The position numbers and the translations under genes were made by a program. The notes below the pieces were generated by a model. The model searched no databases, was not told where the DNA came from, and worked only from the letters and a program-made list of their open reading frames with translations. This document shows, piece after piece, positions 9,684 through 21,964 of a DNA stretch of 64,000 bases. How positions within the stretch are numbered: position 1 is the stretch's first letter; every line of letters starts with the position of its first letter. This DNA comes from Incurvaria masculella (taxonomy: Eukaryota > Arthropoda > Insecta > Lepidoptera > Incurvariidae): the NCBI GenBank assembly GCA_946894095.1, contig OX335645.2, positions 23,521,001 to 23,585,000 of the forward strand, in the 5' to 3' direction.

Positions 9684-10653
9684 TGCTAATGTATTGCAAT
9701 AAATGCTAGGTACCGACAGACATTTGGATACTTGACAATTATTATGCTTAAGATTTAAGTAACTGTATATTTTTAAAGGGGCTAGCTGGGGTATGTATTT
9801 AAAAAAAAATATTAAACTTATTTTCTGCAGTGGCATGAACAATTCTGACCTTACCTCCTATGCTAAGCTCAAAGTCCTTTTTTATTACATCCCCAATAGT
9901 TTCTTTCCTATAACCAGAAGTTTAGATCTGATTCCTACTGCTTCTGTTTAAATTTTCTTGTGAATTTGTCAAGTTATGAAGATTAGTCTTGCCCTCACAA
10001 ATAAAACATACACACACACTAACTTTATATATGGTCGAGTAGGAATGCTCGCTTCACCCAACGCGTCGTTGTTTGCGAACAAATTCGTTGCGCATAATCT
10101 TATCGCGCGAGGCGGCCTGTCTGAAAGCGAACACCGCGACCGATGCGACTTTGGTGGCATTTTTTTGGTCGGAGATTGTCTCTTAACATGTCTCCGTGAC
10201 TGACAGATTAGAATTTTAATTTGCGGTGCGCTTTCTTCCTTCTCTTTTTTTTCGTGTGTCTTTTGAGTTTTTTTACCGATCCTAGAAGCGTTAGAATTAC
10301 TCTTAGTAATTAGTTAAACCATCTCAGTCCTTTTATTATTATAGCAACGATAATATATTCTTAGGTGAAACACTGCAACAATCGTGAATTTTGACAAAAA
10401 ATTTACAAAAAAAGGTATGTACAGGTAACGTTCCCACCAGTTTAAATGTCCTCGTGCTTTTATAGTTATTCATTTACATTCCTGTTATAAAATCATTTAC
10501 ATTTTATATAAATTGACCACTTTTAAAATGCTGCGTGTGATGTGCTAATGTAGGTGTAATATTAGCTATTAATGCCCAATATATTTTAAAAGAGAGCAAA
10601 GTGTGTCATACCATTTTACGTGTAATATTGCACCATATGGAATTTTAGCAATA
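9684..10653. other. Unassigned DNA
   Basis: Mostly AT-rich. A CpG-richer patch at about 10040-10160 gives overlapping short frames on both strands (75 and 63 codons) that resemble nothing I know. Confidence 0.35.
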
Positions 10654-10733
10654 GTCAGTCAGTCAGCCAGTCAGCGTGTTTGCGCCGACTGCTGGACATA
10701 CGCCTCTCCAATTTTTCTCCAGTCCTCCCGGCC
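10654..10733 (-). pseudogene. LINE 3' end (ORF2 C-terminus), minus strand
   Basis: On the minus strand the sequence reads REDWRKIGEAYVQQSAQTR and then stop, followed by repeated CTGA units. This is the C-terminus of the same LINE lineage as at 57.96-58.27 kb. Severely 5'-truncated, leaving about 20 codons. Confidence 0.65.
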
Positions 10734-12035
10734 CTAGAATACGCACTCTCCTTATTTTGATTTAAGGGGTGCGTTGCACACCGAATTCCGTCGGGTAGAT
10801 AGAATTGAAAAAGTTGACCATTGTTACGGCGTTGAATGCAAGAATTGCAAGGCGCAGCTGCCGCGATACGGTTCTTAAGAAAAATCAGATTCGAGACAAA
10901 AAATATATAATACCTAATACAAAAAGTGTCCTTTGTTCAGGCGCGGCTTGCGCAAACCTGTCGCAGGATCAGCTGTTCCTCGGATGGCTTTGCTTCTTGG
11001 AGGGGTGGCGTATTGTGGAATGAAGGAAATTAAGGGATGCGATTAAAATCGCTGCTCCTTGGTGCCAGAGGCGCAGTTTTATGTGCATTGGCGTGAAGGT
11101 GGCACCGTCGACTCTGCCAATTTACCCTAAGAAAATAGTTAAAATGTTCATTGAATCCATGGTTTCTGAAGGTTTGCCCTAAGTTGTTTACCTTAGACTT
11201 ACTCCGCTGAATGAGGCATTTGAGACATACATAATTTTAATTAAAATACCCACATAAGTTGCGTGAAAAAAAAATGTTGGATTCTGAGTCATTCATTTTT
11301 AAAGCCTTTATTAGTACACATATCTAAAGATTTCACGGACGGGCGATTTAGTGTTGTCGGTAAGCCCCAAATTTTAACTTTATTCAGTGGCGTAAAGGTT
11401 AATCTCACAAATTCATACAAATTCATACTTCGTATGAAGTTGATGTCACAAATTCACAAATTCATACAGGTTACATGGATAATATTGCTTAAGTTCCACT
11501 GAATTGGTCTCTGGTTTTTATTAAATTATACAGTTTAGTGGTCTAGTTAAAAAATGAAAATAAGAAATTGAGTAAGATTAGCAGCGACGTGGATTTTCAT
11601 ATAAAATATTATTTTCGGCAGAAAGCCGTTTAAGTATACATTTCCGGTTCCAGCAAATGATGGGCAATCAATATTAATTATATTTGTTTCACAAAGTGTT
11701 ACGCAGATATTGTACACAACCATCTATATATGTTTATATATTTAACTATTTTAGAAATAAACCCCTTAAAATTACAGAACGGTAATGTTTATTTTTAATT
11801 TAAACCGGAACTAACACTTCGGATGGTCTCTACTGTTTTTTGCAGCCCTGATACTTCGAGGTGTTTTTCAACTTACCAAATATATTAATTACTTGACTAG
11901 AGATTAAAGCAAAAACACACATGTTCAACAAATAAAATACAACCTTCCGATTCGTGTGAATACAAAATAATATAATTATATTTTTTTAATAAACTTTTTA
12001 AAAATATATATAGGTACCCAAATGATAAACCGACA
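10734..12035. other. Unassigned DNA
   Basis: Contains a run of repeated CAAATTCATAC units at about 11400-11470. Short frames at 10805-11023 and 11263-11502 have no recognisable content. Confidence 0.4.
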
Positions 12036-12289
12036 GACCCTATAAAAGCAGGTGGGGATTCATAACTGAGGCACATTATGCACGACCATAACTCACATCC
12101 CGAAGTCTGAATACGTCGTCGCGAGAGGCCTGCATGTGCGTGAAATAAATGGCTCGTAAAAGATGCGCTTTGTGCTATATTTTTTCAGCGGCGCCGGCGG
12201 CTGGCGGCGGGGGAGGGGAGGCGACGAGGGCGGCACGTGGCCTCACCTGCGGGGCGGCTCTGAGCTGCGGCCTATTCATGGAATTCCGT
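12036..12289 (+). promoter_or_regulatory. TATA-like motif plus GC island, possible promoter
   Basis: CCCTATAAAAGCAGG near 12040 is a good TATA-box match. About 110 bp later an ATG at 12149 opens a frame that passes through a GC island (GCGGCGCCGGCGGCTGGCGG). The predicted peptide (MARKRCALCYIFSAAP, then glycine-rich) is not a known family and soon runs into a foldback repeat. On the minus strand GCAG/GTGAGG near 12245 is a strong splice-donor match, so the direction is uncertain. Confidence 0.2.
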
Positions 12290-12440
12290 GCTCAGGAATC
12301 TGGAATCCTTTACTCGAGAAATTTTATAGCGGTTGCCGGAGCACGGTATTTTAGTGTTTCAAGGCTTCTGTCGAAAAAATCGCTTTGCATCCGCTGTAAA
12401 GGTGGTTTTATCGACTGAAAGATTACTGATTTCTAAGCAA
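12290..12440. mobile_element. Diverged relative of the 5.5-kb foldback element
   Basis: Shares, in order and reverse orientation, GGAATC, TATAGCGGTT, CCGGAGCA, TTTCAAGG, GTCGAAAAAATCGC and GATTACTGATTTC with the element at 5527-5755. No strong terminal repeats remain. Confidence 0.45.
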
Positions 12441-12720
12441 GGAATTAAAAAAATAGGCCTACTGAGCTTCATTGAGAGATACACGTCGAGTGGCGACCGA
12501 AACTTATTCATATGACGTCAAGTACATGCACTGAGGGCAGCTATTTCGCTGACGAATGCGCTCACTCCTGATATTCTCCAGTTCCATCGACACCTAATAA
12601 TACATAAATAACTGCACATGACGCCAATTAGTGAAATGGACATACGACGTGGTGCTTCCCGAATTCATAATCGGCCTGTCAGTGTATTAACACCAAAACG
12701 AGGCTACGCTACCCAGGCAC

Positions 12721-13096
12721 AGCTCGTGGTGTAGGGGCTAGAGGATTTGCCTCTCATGCGAGATGTTAAGGGTTCAAATCCTCGCCCGGTCATGCACCAC
12801 TTTTTTCTCTTTCTGAATTGGATGAGTCTATTTAGCCATGAATTACAGCTGTCCCGTGGTTTTGAATTCATGTAAAACTGTAACTCCCCATCCTGCTAGA
12901 TGATAGTGTTAAGCTCATCCGGAATTAAAATATGGTCGAGGCGGCAATAAAACATTGTCAATGTTTCCATCTAGTTCCGTACCCATGCTCATAAAGGAAA
13001 GGTTTTGGTATGGCACCTAATTCTTTCGCGAACGGTGTGGTGGGCGACTATTAAGACAGTGGGTGGTATTAGCGATCCATGTATATTTGTATAAAA
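12721..13096 (+). repeat. SINE-1, complete, plus strand, type-2 head
   Basis: The head is AGCTCGTGGTGTAGGGGCTA, CTCTCATGCGAG and GGGTTCAAATCCTCGCCC. The body is the normal SINE-1 body but well diverged (GCACCACTTTTTTCTC, AACTGTAACTCCCC, GGTATGGCACCTAATTC). The different head with the same body marks a subfamily. Confidence 0.8.
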
Positions 13097-14759
13097 CGGA
13101 TTATGTAGAAGATGCGAAAGAAATACGCTCTACTGAAAAATGTCACTCCAACATAATTGCGTAACCCTTCGGGAAAGCAGCGTAATTGTATGTTTATTAT
13201 TATGTCAACCGAATTTCACAGAATTTACGTTTTCCCTAATAAAAAGGAATGTCCAAGAAAACGCATGCAAAATATTTTTAAGAAATGTCTACATCTCATA
13301 TTTCGATATCCACCAAATTCTTCTCATCGCACGTTTGATCGCTGAGCCACTATTACTTATTCTGTGGCTGAGCGGTTGAGTCGTGCGCGCGCGCCGCTCA
13401 CATATTCGCACTTAATGACACGTCACGACGCGACGACACTTAAAAGTCTGATAAATTTGAAAATGAGCCCCCGATACCCGCAATATATTGTGCAAGCGTG
13501 TGATAAACATGCGCCCGGTCGTGCACGGGACGTCAGCAAGTGCAGTAGCGGTAAATGCACGAATGAGTCCATTAACTGCTGCATCATGATTTGGGCATTA
13601 AAATGTCAACTTTGCCTACAGTCCGACACGGATAATATTGCCGCTGCCGGCGTTGTCTCAATATTTTTAGGCATTACCACTAAGAAAGAAAAAACATTTT
13701 TTATCTCGATAGGAGCTTATCTTTTTTAATTTTCAAAATTATAATTGATGATTTTTTTTTGTGATTAGACCCAAAGAGAAGTCCGATCATTAAATACGTG
13801 GTTTAGAAACTTAATGAAAATATTTTTACTTTCTATAATTATAAAACAGTACCGTTATTGATTTCTATACAACGCACAGCCTAAATTGCTGGACGTGAAA
13901 TTTGGAGGAAATATTCCTTGGATACCCTAGAAGACCACTAAGGAGAGATTTTATAAAATTCAAATCCCCAAGCGTGTGTGGGGGTTGCAAAGTGTGAATG
14001 GAGAAATAGTTTGTCCTGTACGCTTTTCTTAACCATTAATCCGATTGTGATTAAACTTTGGTGTTATTCCGGTACTACCTAAGGGTTTCTGATCATATTT
14101 TACCGGGATTCGCTCTGGTGATGTCCATAATGAAATTTAGACCGGAGTTGGGAACTTCACCTAGTAATTACTAAATCAAACCTGTACCAACCCGTAAGTG
14201 GGAATGGGGAATCCCACAAATGTGGAACAGCGATACCATTTTATATTTAGATATCTGTCAATATCAATTGATCACGCGAAAAATATTTCGTGTTGAACTG
14301 TATTTATTAAAAGTTCTCTGACGTATTTTCCATTACCTTTGCGCTTATTGACGCCATATTGGTACGTTTCACAGGCAACGTTTCGTAAAAGTTAAATTCA
14401 ATCTTTGGATGTCGTAGATTACCTCATAAACGAATTAACCTGGTTTTCTGTCGATAAACCTCCGCTTGTATCAGGCGCAGACAAGTAATAATTAAGTTGC
14501 AAAATATAAATTAAACCAATCACGCATTGACTACCCCAAAATTACTCAGGTGAAATATAAAAAATTTTAACTTGACTCATTTTAATAGCTTATATACTTC
14601 CAGGGCTTTATGTATATCTTCGGTACATTATTATTTAAGTATACGCAAAAGCTCAAATATTTTAAAGGCAATATCTTGTTCTGATTTCTATGCCCCATCA
14701 AAATAATTATGGCGGAGTTCCATAGTGTTGATATGAAAGTATTTAAGTAACCTATAATC
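13097..14759. other. Unassigned DNA
   Basis: Includes TGGCTGAGCGGTTGAGTC near 13362, which resembles a pol III A box but has no B box nearby. A 121-codon frame (13364-13729) starts at the same place and looks fortuitous. The region 13880-14230 (GGGGGTTGCAAAGTGTG) looks like an old repeat, but I see no second copy here. Confidence 0.35.
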
Positions 14760-14925
14760 GACCGTGAAGCAAGGATATATTAATTAAAGAAAGATCCCTA
14801 TAAAAAGAACTTCTTTACGAATATACTGCAAGGCTGGACCCGAACCAGCAAAACATACCATTCGCGGGTATTGCGTCTAACCAATTTCGCCACCTGCCAA
14901 TATAAGCAAAAACCCATAATTTTAC
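14760..14925 (-). repeat. tRNA-like SINE (family SINE-5), minus strand
   Basis: CGTGAAGCAAGGATATATTA, CTTTACGAATATACTGCAAG, then the tRNA-like part GCTGGACCCGAACCAGC to GTCTAACCAATTTCGCCACC. Second and third copies lie at 16.47 and 59.94 kb. Confidence 0.6.
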
Positions 14926-15419
14926 TTGTCACATTTCTTGGAATAACCGACGTACATGCTGAGTACGAAAAGGTACATTAATTTAAGTACCCGTCACAAA
15001 GTAAATAAAGAAGTTTCTGCCAATTATAGAGGATATCAGTAGTGAAGTTCGCAGAGAGCACATACACTTTGCCAATTGTTTATAGTCCGTCCGACCCGTA
15101 ATTAGTAAGAAGGAGCAACTTACCAATTAGTGACTCAACTAAAAACTAATAAAGTAACAAAATAGCTAGTGGCAGGGTAATGGCGGCTTCGCATTTTATG
15201 GTGGCTGATAAAATCAGTTCCAATCTCGAGGTTCGTGCGTCTATTGCTTATAAATTATGTATGAGATATTAGTGGAAAGGCCTTTACAGTTTGGTCTTCC
15301 TTCGGTAAACGTCAGTTCTGGCGCTCATTACCGCTCACTTCATTTGTTTTACAAGCAAAATCTTATTTCACAATAGAATCGGATCAGAATCTAATAAAAA
15401 AACAAATTCAAATGACATT
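14926..15419. other. Unassigned DNA
   Basis: No supported gene. Two single motifs, TAATGGCGGCTTCGC near 15180 and GCGCTCATTACCGCTC near 15322, lie here without further context. Confidence 0.35.
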
Positions 15420-15560
15420 ACCTTTGCAAAGACAGCAAACATTGAAACAATGTAATCAGCTTTGAAAATTATCATAAACATTTCAAGTCTGGGCATTCGT
15501 CTGAAGGAGGATTGAAACCTGAGATATTTGCTCTACCGATGAGCTATCCATATAATTACG
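15420..15560 (-). repeat. SINE-4 copy, minus strand, diverged
   Basis: AACATTGAAACAATGTAATC and TTTGAAAATTATCA correspond to the 3.3-kb copy. They are followed by a decayed tRNA-like head (GAAGGAGGATTGAAACCTG, GCTCTACCGATGAGCTATCC). Confidence 0.5.
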
Positions 15561-16465
15561 TCGAATAACGGATTTCTCGATTACATAATACATTCAAATT
15601 TACTCAATGCTTCATCGTTAAAATGAGACGGGGAATTTACGCACTCGAGATGTACAGTACTACTATGCTTATGTTTACTCTCTAATGTCAAATAGTGATA
15701 TCCTTTGGGGAAATTTCGTCTGACTCCGAGAGAGTGCTATCAATATATACATATGCACACGAAGTTATAATGTGTGCATATCTTTTTTTAAAAATTAAAT
15801 CAACTAAATATTCATAACTGTAGTTATTGCATTTTCACACATTAGTTTACATTCAACCTGATTACTTAAAATTAATTAATCACATGTTAAATCTTCGCCT
15901 AATGATTTCTCTGTGAACAATTATTTGGTTAGTATGCAGTTTGAGGGTTTTTGCTAAAAATTATGGAAACATTTAACGTTTCCCTACCCCTAAACTATCT
16001 CAGAATTAAATAATTTTTTTGTATCCCTTTAAAATGTTTCATTCTATGTTCGTGTTTTGATTCTTTTGTAAATATCTGTATTTTTCATTAAAAAATACGA
16101 AAATTAACGTAAAAAAAGACATGTTTTTTCCAATGTTTATTAGCCAATATTTTCCAAACTAAAAAGCATATAAAGAAATTAAAACATACAGACATAGATT
16201 TCTATAATCTATTTTAGAATCCAAAATTTCATAAACCTAGTTAAACATTAAGAGCATGGAAACAGTTACCGCCCGTAGGACTCTGTTAAGGATCGGTTCC
16301 TGGTTTTCGTTTGCAGCTCAAGAGGCGTTTGCATATTGAAAACAGCTTTCCTTGTTTTCTTTCTCATCTCTGTAAACACCCTTAAAAAACCACAAATTAA
16401 GAGAGATGTCATGGTCTTTGCAAATAATCTGATATCAGGAATGTGATATGTATTATATGTATATA
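15561..16465. other. AT-rich stretch, unassigned
   Basis: Very AT-rich. A 71-codon minus-strand frame at its right end has no recognisable content. Confidence 0.4.
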
Positions 16466-16575
16466 TGTAACCGTGAAGCAAGGACCCATTACTTAAAGAA
16501 AGAGGCCTGTAAAAATAACTACTTTATGAATATACTGCAATGCTGGACCCGAACAAGCAAAACAGGTGATGGGAA
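16466..16575 (-). repeat. SINE-5 fragment, minus strand
   Basis: Repeats GTAACCGTGAAGCAAGGACC, ATTACTTAAAGAAAGAGGCC and GAATATACTGCAATGCTGGA with the 14.8-kb copy, then breaks off in the tRNA-like part. Confidence 0.6.
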
Positions 16576-16879
16576 AAAGCGACATACTTGATTAGTACGA
16601 AATATTTTCTTTACATAAATCTGATATAATGAACTGTTGCATACGGCATTAATTGCGAATTTTCGTTTATATATTTTTAATAGTATCTTACCCGTGTTTT
16701 TCTGCAAAAAAATTACAAAAGATTTTGTAAACTTAGACCGAGTGGACGTTGAAAAAAAATGCCAGCGAAGTTTCTTGTCAGTTCTTCTTTTGCTGTTTCG
16801 TTGAAATGTTATAAATGCGACAAATAATCTCCCTATGGATATTGAATGAACAACAACAATTGTAAAAGTTCGTAGGCTA

Positions 16880-17142
16880 GAGAGCCTTCGACCGGAGAGT
16901 GTGTGCAATAGACGAATGCGAGCAGCGCGCTGGGTCGTCGCCTTCCTTATCGTGATGGCATTATGCGAGAGCGCGAGGCGGAGGGCGGGCGGGCGGCGCG
17001 CGTGGGCGGAACCGTCTCGTTCTAGATTCTATTCACGCGTCCTGGTGCGACAGCTATCATTAGCGCATGTTAGGCTCGATCGCGACCAAGACAATCGGGC
17101 GCCTCGAGAGGTAGTGAGAGCCCTCCTCGCGGCTGTGTTTTG
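16880..17142 (+). CDS. Candidate 5' exon with signal peptide (uncertain)
   Basis: Lies in a CpG-rich patch. From ATG at 16916 the frame reads MRAARWVVAFLIVMALC, then ESARRRAGGRR. It has a short basic start, a hydrophobic core of about 12 residues and a plausible cleavage after ESA, which together look like a secretory signal peptide. Several basic pairs follow. GAG/GTAGTG at 17110/17111 could be a splice donor, giving a 65-codon phase-0 exon. Otherwise the frame runs into the SINE-1 copy at 17143. The base at -3 of the ATG is C, which is a weak start context. I know no homologue. It may be a secreted-protein first exon, or an accident of GC-rich sequence. Confidence 0.22.
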
Positions 17143-17517
17143 TGTGGCTCGTGGGTCAGGGGACATGCCTTGCGTGCCAAAGGTTTGGGTTCAAATCCCC
17201 GCTCTGTTTTTGCACCTCTTTCTTATTATTTCTTAGTTGGAGAAGTGGATTTCGTTACGAATGCGAAATGTTCCACGGTTCGGAATCCCTGTAAAACTGT
17301 AGGTCCACTTCCCCTATTACATGGTAGGGTTCACCTCCGGGTTGGTGCCCTTGCGAAAATGAAAAATTGTTCCTATTTTCCATTTTAGTTCAATGTTACC
17401 GTGCTTATAAAAGGAAACTCCTGGCATGGCACGGGATGAGGCAATTGTTTCGGGAATTAGAGTTAATATCATGATGGCGGATGTAATATTAGTTATCCTT
17501 GTCCAATCACATAAAAT
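17143..17517 (+). repeat. SINE-1, near-complete, plus strand
   Basis: The head GTGGCTCGTGGGTCAGGGGA and GGGTTCAAATCCCCGC is followed by CTTTCTTATTATTTC, GAAATGTTCCACGGTTCGG, TGTAGGTCCACTTCCCC and CCTGGCATGGCAC. An internal deletion removes part of the CATCGCATTGG block. It directly follows the GC island with the candidate signal-peptide exon. Confidence 0.8.
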
Positions 17518-17611
17518 ATCCACCTGCTAAGTATGTAATTTGAGCCATGAGAAACACGAGACGGTTTTAGGTGCACGGATCAACTGAAACTTTTGCTATA
17601 TAGCGTCAGAT

Positions 17612-17672
17612 AAAAAAAACCGGCCTAGTGCGAGTCGGACTCACACACGAAGGGTTCCGTTCTATAGTGCAA
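17612..17672 (+). repeat. SINE-2 head fragment, plus strand
   Basis: AAACCGGCCTAGTGCGAGTC then CACACGAAGGGTTCCGT. The rest of SINE-2 is absent, and unrelated AT-rich repeats follow. Confidence 0.7.
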
Positions 17673-17744
17673 AATTAAAAACCTGATTACTTTTAAATAT
17701 TACTATCAAGATTAAAAAGATTATAAAGATTACTCTCAAGGAAT

Positions 17745-17955
17745 CGTAGTCATAGCGTATAAAATTCAGAACGACTAAAATATTGTTTTCCAAATATCTC
17801 ATGCAGAACATCGAAATATCTGTGTATTGTATGCACAGCGTATAAAATTCAGAGCGACTAAAATCGATCAATGGTGCATTCGAAATTTTTGATATAAAAC
17901 TAACCAAAAATTTAGAACGTCGAATTTTCGTCGCTCTGACTTTTATACGTTCTGC
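17745..17955. repeat. CGTATAAAATTC-type repeat cluster
   Basis: AGCGTATAAAATTCAGA occurs twice in direct orientation (near 17755 and 17839), each followed by a GCGACTAAAAT-like block. Near the right end it appears inverted (CTCTGACTTTTATACG, then TTCTGCC). This resembles a smaller, diverged version of the palindromic array at 23.8-24.4 kb, including the CATGCAGAAC motif near 17800. Confidence 0.5.
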
Positions 17956-18799
17956 CGAATCGTTTTAGAAATGCAAGGAATGCTGTGATGGCTGGACAGA
18001 ACCCAAGGTTGCACTCCGGTGGAAATACTGATACGAAAGAAACTTTGCTGTAATACATATTGATTAGTGAATGTACAATAATTTTCATAGACGATATGAG
18101 TGTACCTTATTAAAGTGGATTTTTAAATCACGTTTCTTACAGTTTAAGATGATAAATAAAAGTATTGTATAAAGAAATAATGTCACCCGGAACAAAGCAA
18201 AGCGGTTTATGTTAAGCAGGCCGCGATTATAAAATGATGCGGCATGATATCGCATTTTTCACGCTCATAATTCAATATCTCGAAAGCGATTCGCCGAACT
18301 TAAGGTCGCCGCACGTGCCGATTTACGATAAAGATGCCTTCCAGTGCGAGTGGTAACTCCGTACCATACTAATGCATCAGAAGAAATCCATTTTTAATTA
18401 ATCCAACCATTAATACATCCAAGTTAAAAATGCAACCGTGAACCATGTTAGTTTCCCAGTAATTTCTGCAGAAAATATGGGAAAGTAGCCTCTTGTACTT
18501 GTTGGTGTCCTAGGTTTCAAGACAACACCGAACCGTCCGTATTAGTATAAACCCGAAATTTCCGAGATTCCTGGAGCCTTTGAGCCACATACGGTGACTC
18601 TGTTCTACCGTTACTGCTTGCTCTGTGGAACTTGGATTCCTTATTCCAGCAAACCTAAATTTCCGCACATAATAAGAATATCATGTTCTAAAGGCTTTAG
18701 AAAATCCACTGTCTAATAAATTCGTTTCTCCGTCGCACCCCGAGGGTATGGATATATATATATATGGTATCTTCCGGCGAGTACCTTTCATCATTACTT
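17956..18799. other. Unassigned DNA
   Basis: Mixed composition, with a slightly GC-richer patch at 18200-18370. A (TA)n run lies near 18750-18765. No supported feature. Confidence 0.35.
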
Positions 18800-19070
18800 C
18801 AGCCTCGGAGCCGTCAAACCAAGTATTTGTGAGCTAAATAGTTCGTCAACAGTCCATGAATCAGCTGGCGTGGCGCCTCGCTGTGCGCGGTTTCGCGAGA
18901 TGAGGTTATTCGGTTGTTCCGAGCAGCTTTGGTCCCCGTCCTTACAAAATCGAATCGTTCAACGGTCAGACTGTCCACATCGTATAGTAACAATTGACAA
19001 GCGGGACTTATTTTGTTTTCAAGAGCTGAGGGGTTACCATGGTAACTCGCTAGGCGAACAGGCAAGTGAG
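18800..19070 (-). pseudogene. Retroelement-like repeat with a conserved peptide, copy 1
   Basis: Homologous to 41826-41975. Both contain TTTCGCGAG, a CAGCTGG- or ACTGG-like block before GGCGCCTC or GGTGCCTC, and TTTGGTCC. On the minus strand both encode related peptides, ITSSRETAHSEAPRQLI here and YTSPRETTLREAPYQWI there. The shared peptide suggests a formerly coding part of a LINE or other retroelement, but the family is not identified. Not intact. Confidence 0.4.
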
Positions 19071-20361
19071 CAATTTGGCAAAAGGATTGCTTTATGGAGT
19101 TTATGCTTTATGGAGAGATTTGCACTCTGTGAAGTGAAGGCTGCCTTGTCGTATATTTTGTGACATTTGCAAGAATTTTAATTGACGATGGGGGGACTAT
19201 TATAACAATGAAGGCGCAAAAACAAAAACACACAATCTAAATTGCTATGCTATCGGATGGAATGAAGATAAACGAAGCCACTTACTTAAATAAATGAAGT
19301 GCCATACAAGTCCACTTTGATCTTTGTGTTAAGAAGAATATGTCTAATTCTGCTTTATTCATTGAATATATTGCGCAGCTATAAAATTATAATAAATTCC
19401 AATGTATAAAATAGATAATAAAGGAACATTCCTAGCCAACTTGGGACTGTTCCGACCTTTAACTGCCGGCACCGTGGACAGCGTACGTGATTGCACGCGC
19501 GCACGGCATTCGGTCGCGTCGGACCGAATCACGCGCAGCATTCCGGTGCGAATTAGGATTCGGAGTCAATTGACAGGTAATTTCGCGCGTTATTGGTGCT
19601 GTCAGACCGCGGTAGCGGTGCGGCAGCGGTTGGTACAGAGGCAGCGATGCGACCGTCTCTGAACAGGCGTGGGAACGGATGCGTCTAAAATAGACTGAGT
19701 GAAGTTTTTTGAAGAGAACTGGGTGGAACTGAATATTCATCTAGCAATGTGTATCCACAATAGTATGTGGATTGAATTTTTGGGTTGAATTAATGGACCA
19801 TGCTTTGGGTAAATGAGGCAAACTCAGTCTCTCGCACTCACGACAAGTCACAGCCTTCAAAATAAACATGAAAGTTGGTTTTGGTCGATTGTTTAAAAAA
19901 TTGAATGTTTACCTATTCATATTTTAGTTATTTAGAACAAAAATCTAAAATTGTAATTAATCATAAAACTTAAAAAGGTTTTCCATCCATAACTGAAAGT
20001 AAGTTTCATGATTATGACTAAATTTAAAACATGTAGAGGGAAAAATGGCAGGGTTAGGTTTGATTTTTAGTAGAATAATAATTTGAAGGGAATATATCCT
20101 GTTGGTGGCTCTGTGTCATCCCATTGCAGTAGCATTGTAAAACTAACGCGATGTCTATAACAAATACATAGTATCGAATCGAATGAAGGCTTTTTAAGTA
20201 TGAGTGTCAATGCGTGAGTCTATCTTTCCCAGCAAGCTCGATAGAATTGGCGGAGGGTGGTCTGTGACTTCAGACCGGAAACGAGCGCACGTTCGACGCC
20301 GGAAGTGCCGATGCACGCGCCGCGCACGCGCGCGCACACCGGAAATACTGCGAGGAAGCTT
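19071..20361. other. Unassigned DNA with two CpG-rich patches
   Basis: CpG-rich patches lie at 19450-19680 (GATTGCACGCGCGCACGGC, then CGGTCGCGTCGGACC) and 20225-20360 (GATGCACGCGCCGCGCACGC). TTGACAG/GTAATT near 19576 resembles a splice donor. Frames are open on both strands in the first patch, but none resembles a known protein. Confidence 0.3.
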
Positions 20362-21179
20362 CAGAAAAGCTTCTGCTTAGAGCCGATTAAATCATCCCAT
20401 GTGATATTTTTCGATCAAACATAATGTTTCACGGTCAAATAACCTAGCAACACATACTTTTTTAAATTACTGACAATTTTACGTTGGCATTCATCACAAA
20501 ATATTTTAACTCACGCAAATTGGACAACCTAACTTACAAACGATATACGGTTATAGCTAGTTGCACATGCATATATACACTTACTCCTACTATAATCCCC
20601 ATCACGGAGATGTCCCTACACACAAGACACCTACACCTCTTGCTGAAATTTTATTTTATAAGAAACCGGTAATAAAAATATTAAACCTCTTCGGGGGCTG
20701 TGAAAACCATGTCGGTGTTTCGTCACATTTTGTTTGAAAGACCTCTGTTATAGATGGATGTATACTATGGGAAATTTAAAATACATACAACATAGTAACG
20801 ATGGGCTATTACGATCAAAAAAACAAATTTGCGTTTTAAAATCACTAAAGTTATATAATCGTGTGAAAATTAACGTTACGTAATATAATGACATCAAGGC
20901 AATTTATGACTGGGTACAATTAAAACACTCAAACTTCCAAGTAGCTGACCTGTACAACGTCAAGTTCTCAAACCAGTATTTCACTTATCCGTTAGCAGAC
21001 TAGTCATTTGAATAATCATTTGGGCGATATTCGAGATGCATTGACCGAACATTTCCCATGATATGTGACGAGTAGCAAATTTCGATTAGCGTTGATGTGT
21101 TCACTTGAGATGGACTCGTGGGATAAAACTTTTTGCTATCGGTTTATAATTGAGATTGAAAAAATCGTGGTTTGAGAAT
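20362..21179. other. AT-rich stretch, unassigned
   Basis: No credible gene or repeat family recognised. Confidence 0.4.
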
Positions 21180-21252
21180 CACTTGAAGGAGGATTCGAAC
21201 CTGCGCCATGCCGAACGTGCCAGATAATTTCTCTCTACCACAGACGATGACG
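21180..21252 (-). repeat. tRNA-like SINE head, minus strand
   Basis: GAAGGAGGATTCGAACCTGC is a good reverse-complement B box, followed by a decayed A-box part (TCTCTCTACCACAGACG). Probably a SINE-4-type head without its body. Confidence 0.45.
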
Positions 21253-21964
21253 TCTTTCTATGAATTTGCAGCATCATTTATCTACTAGATTTTGTCTAAT
21301 TTTGCGTATTTAACATTTCTATCTATATTTGGGTTACGAGTATCAACTTAATGTCGTTACCAAAGTCGAAGGGTTGTTTTCGTTAAATTGTTTTCACTTA
21401 TGGCCAATAAACTTTTATATTACATAAAACATATTGTTATGGTTTCCTATATGTAACTGTTTTCATTATGTACTATACGAAAAATTTTATTCCAGTACTT
21501 TAAGGGTTTTGTATATATCTCAATGCACTTGACATGTTAATTAAAGTTCAATCGACATCTTATATCTTCATTGCTCAATGTTGAAGCCAATTTAAGCCTT
21601 TAAATGGATAAATGGGCCGATAAAACGTTAAAATTGTGTGAATTTACGAAAACGAATTAGGATTTATTCGTTTTAAAATAACACTTACCACTTACGAATT
21701 CAGGTTGACTTATTTTCAATTCCATTATGTGTAATCGATGATAAAGCATAATGAGAGGTGCTAGGAGGCTGAAAATGTGGGATTCGTTTTTCATGTTAAA
21801 TTTTTTAAAATGACTATGAAAAAATCAGAATCTCGACAACAGCGCAATCTTCCGGATATAAATAAAGTTAAGAACCATCCAAATGACTACACAAGTGAAT
21901 GACGAATACATTCGCGAAGGAATTTTGCACATACATAAAGACGGGGTCCTGCTTCAGACGAATG
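21253..21964. other. AT-rich stretch, unassigned
   Basis: No supported features. Confidence 0.4.

Noticed and set aside
13360..13729. 121-codon frame beginning at an A-box-like TGGCTGAGCGG
   Set aside because: No recognisable protein, no B box downstream. The open frame partly reflects local GC-rich sequence.
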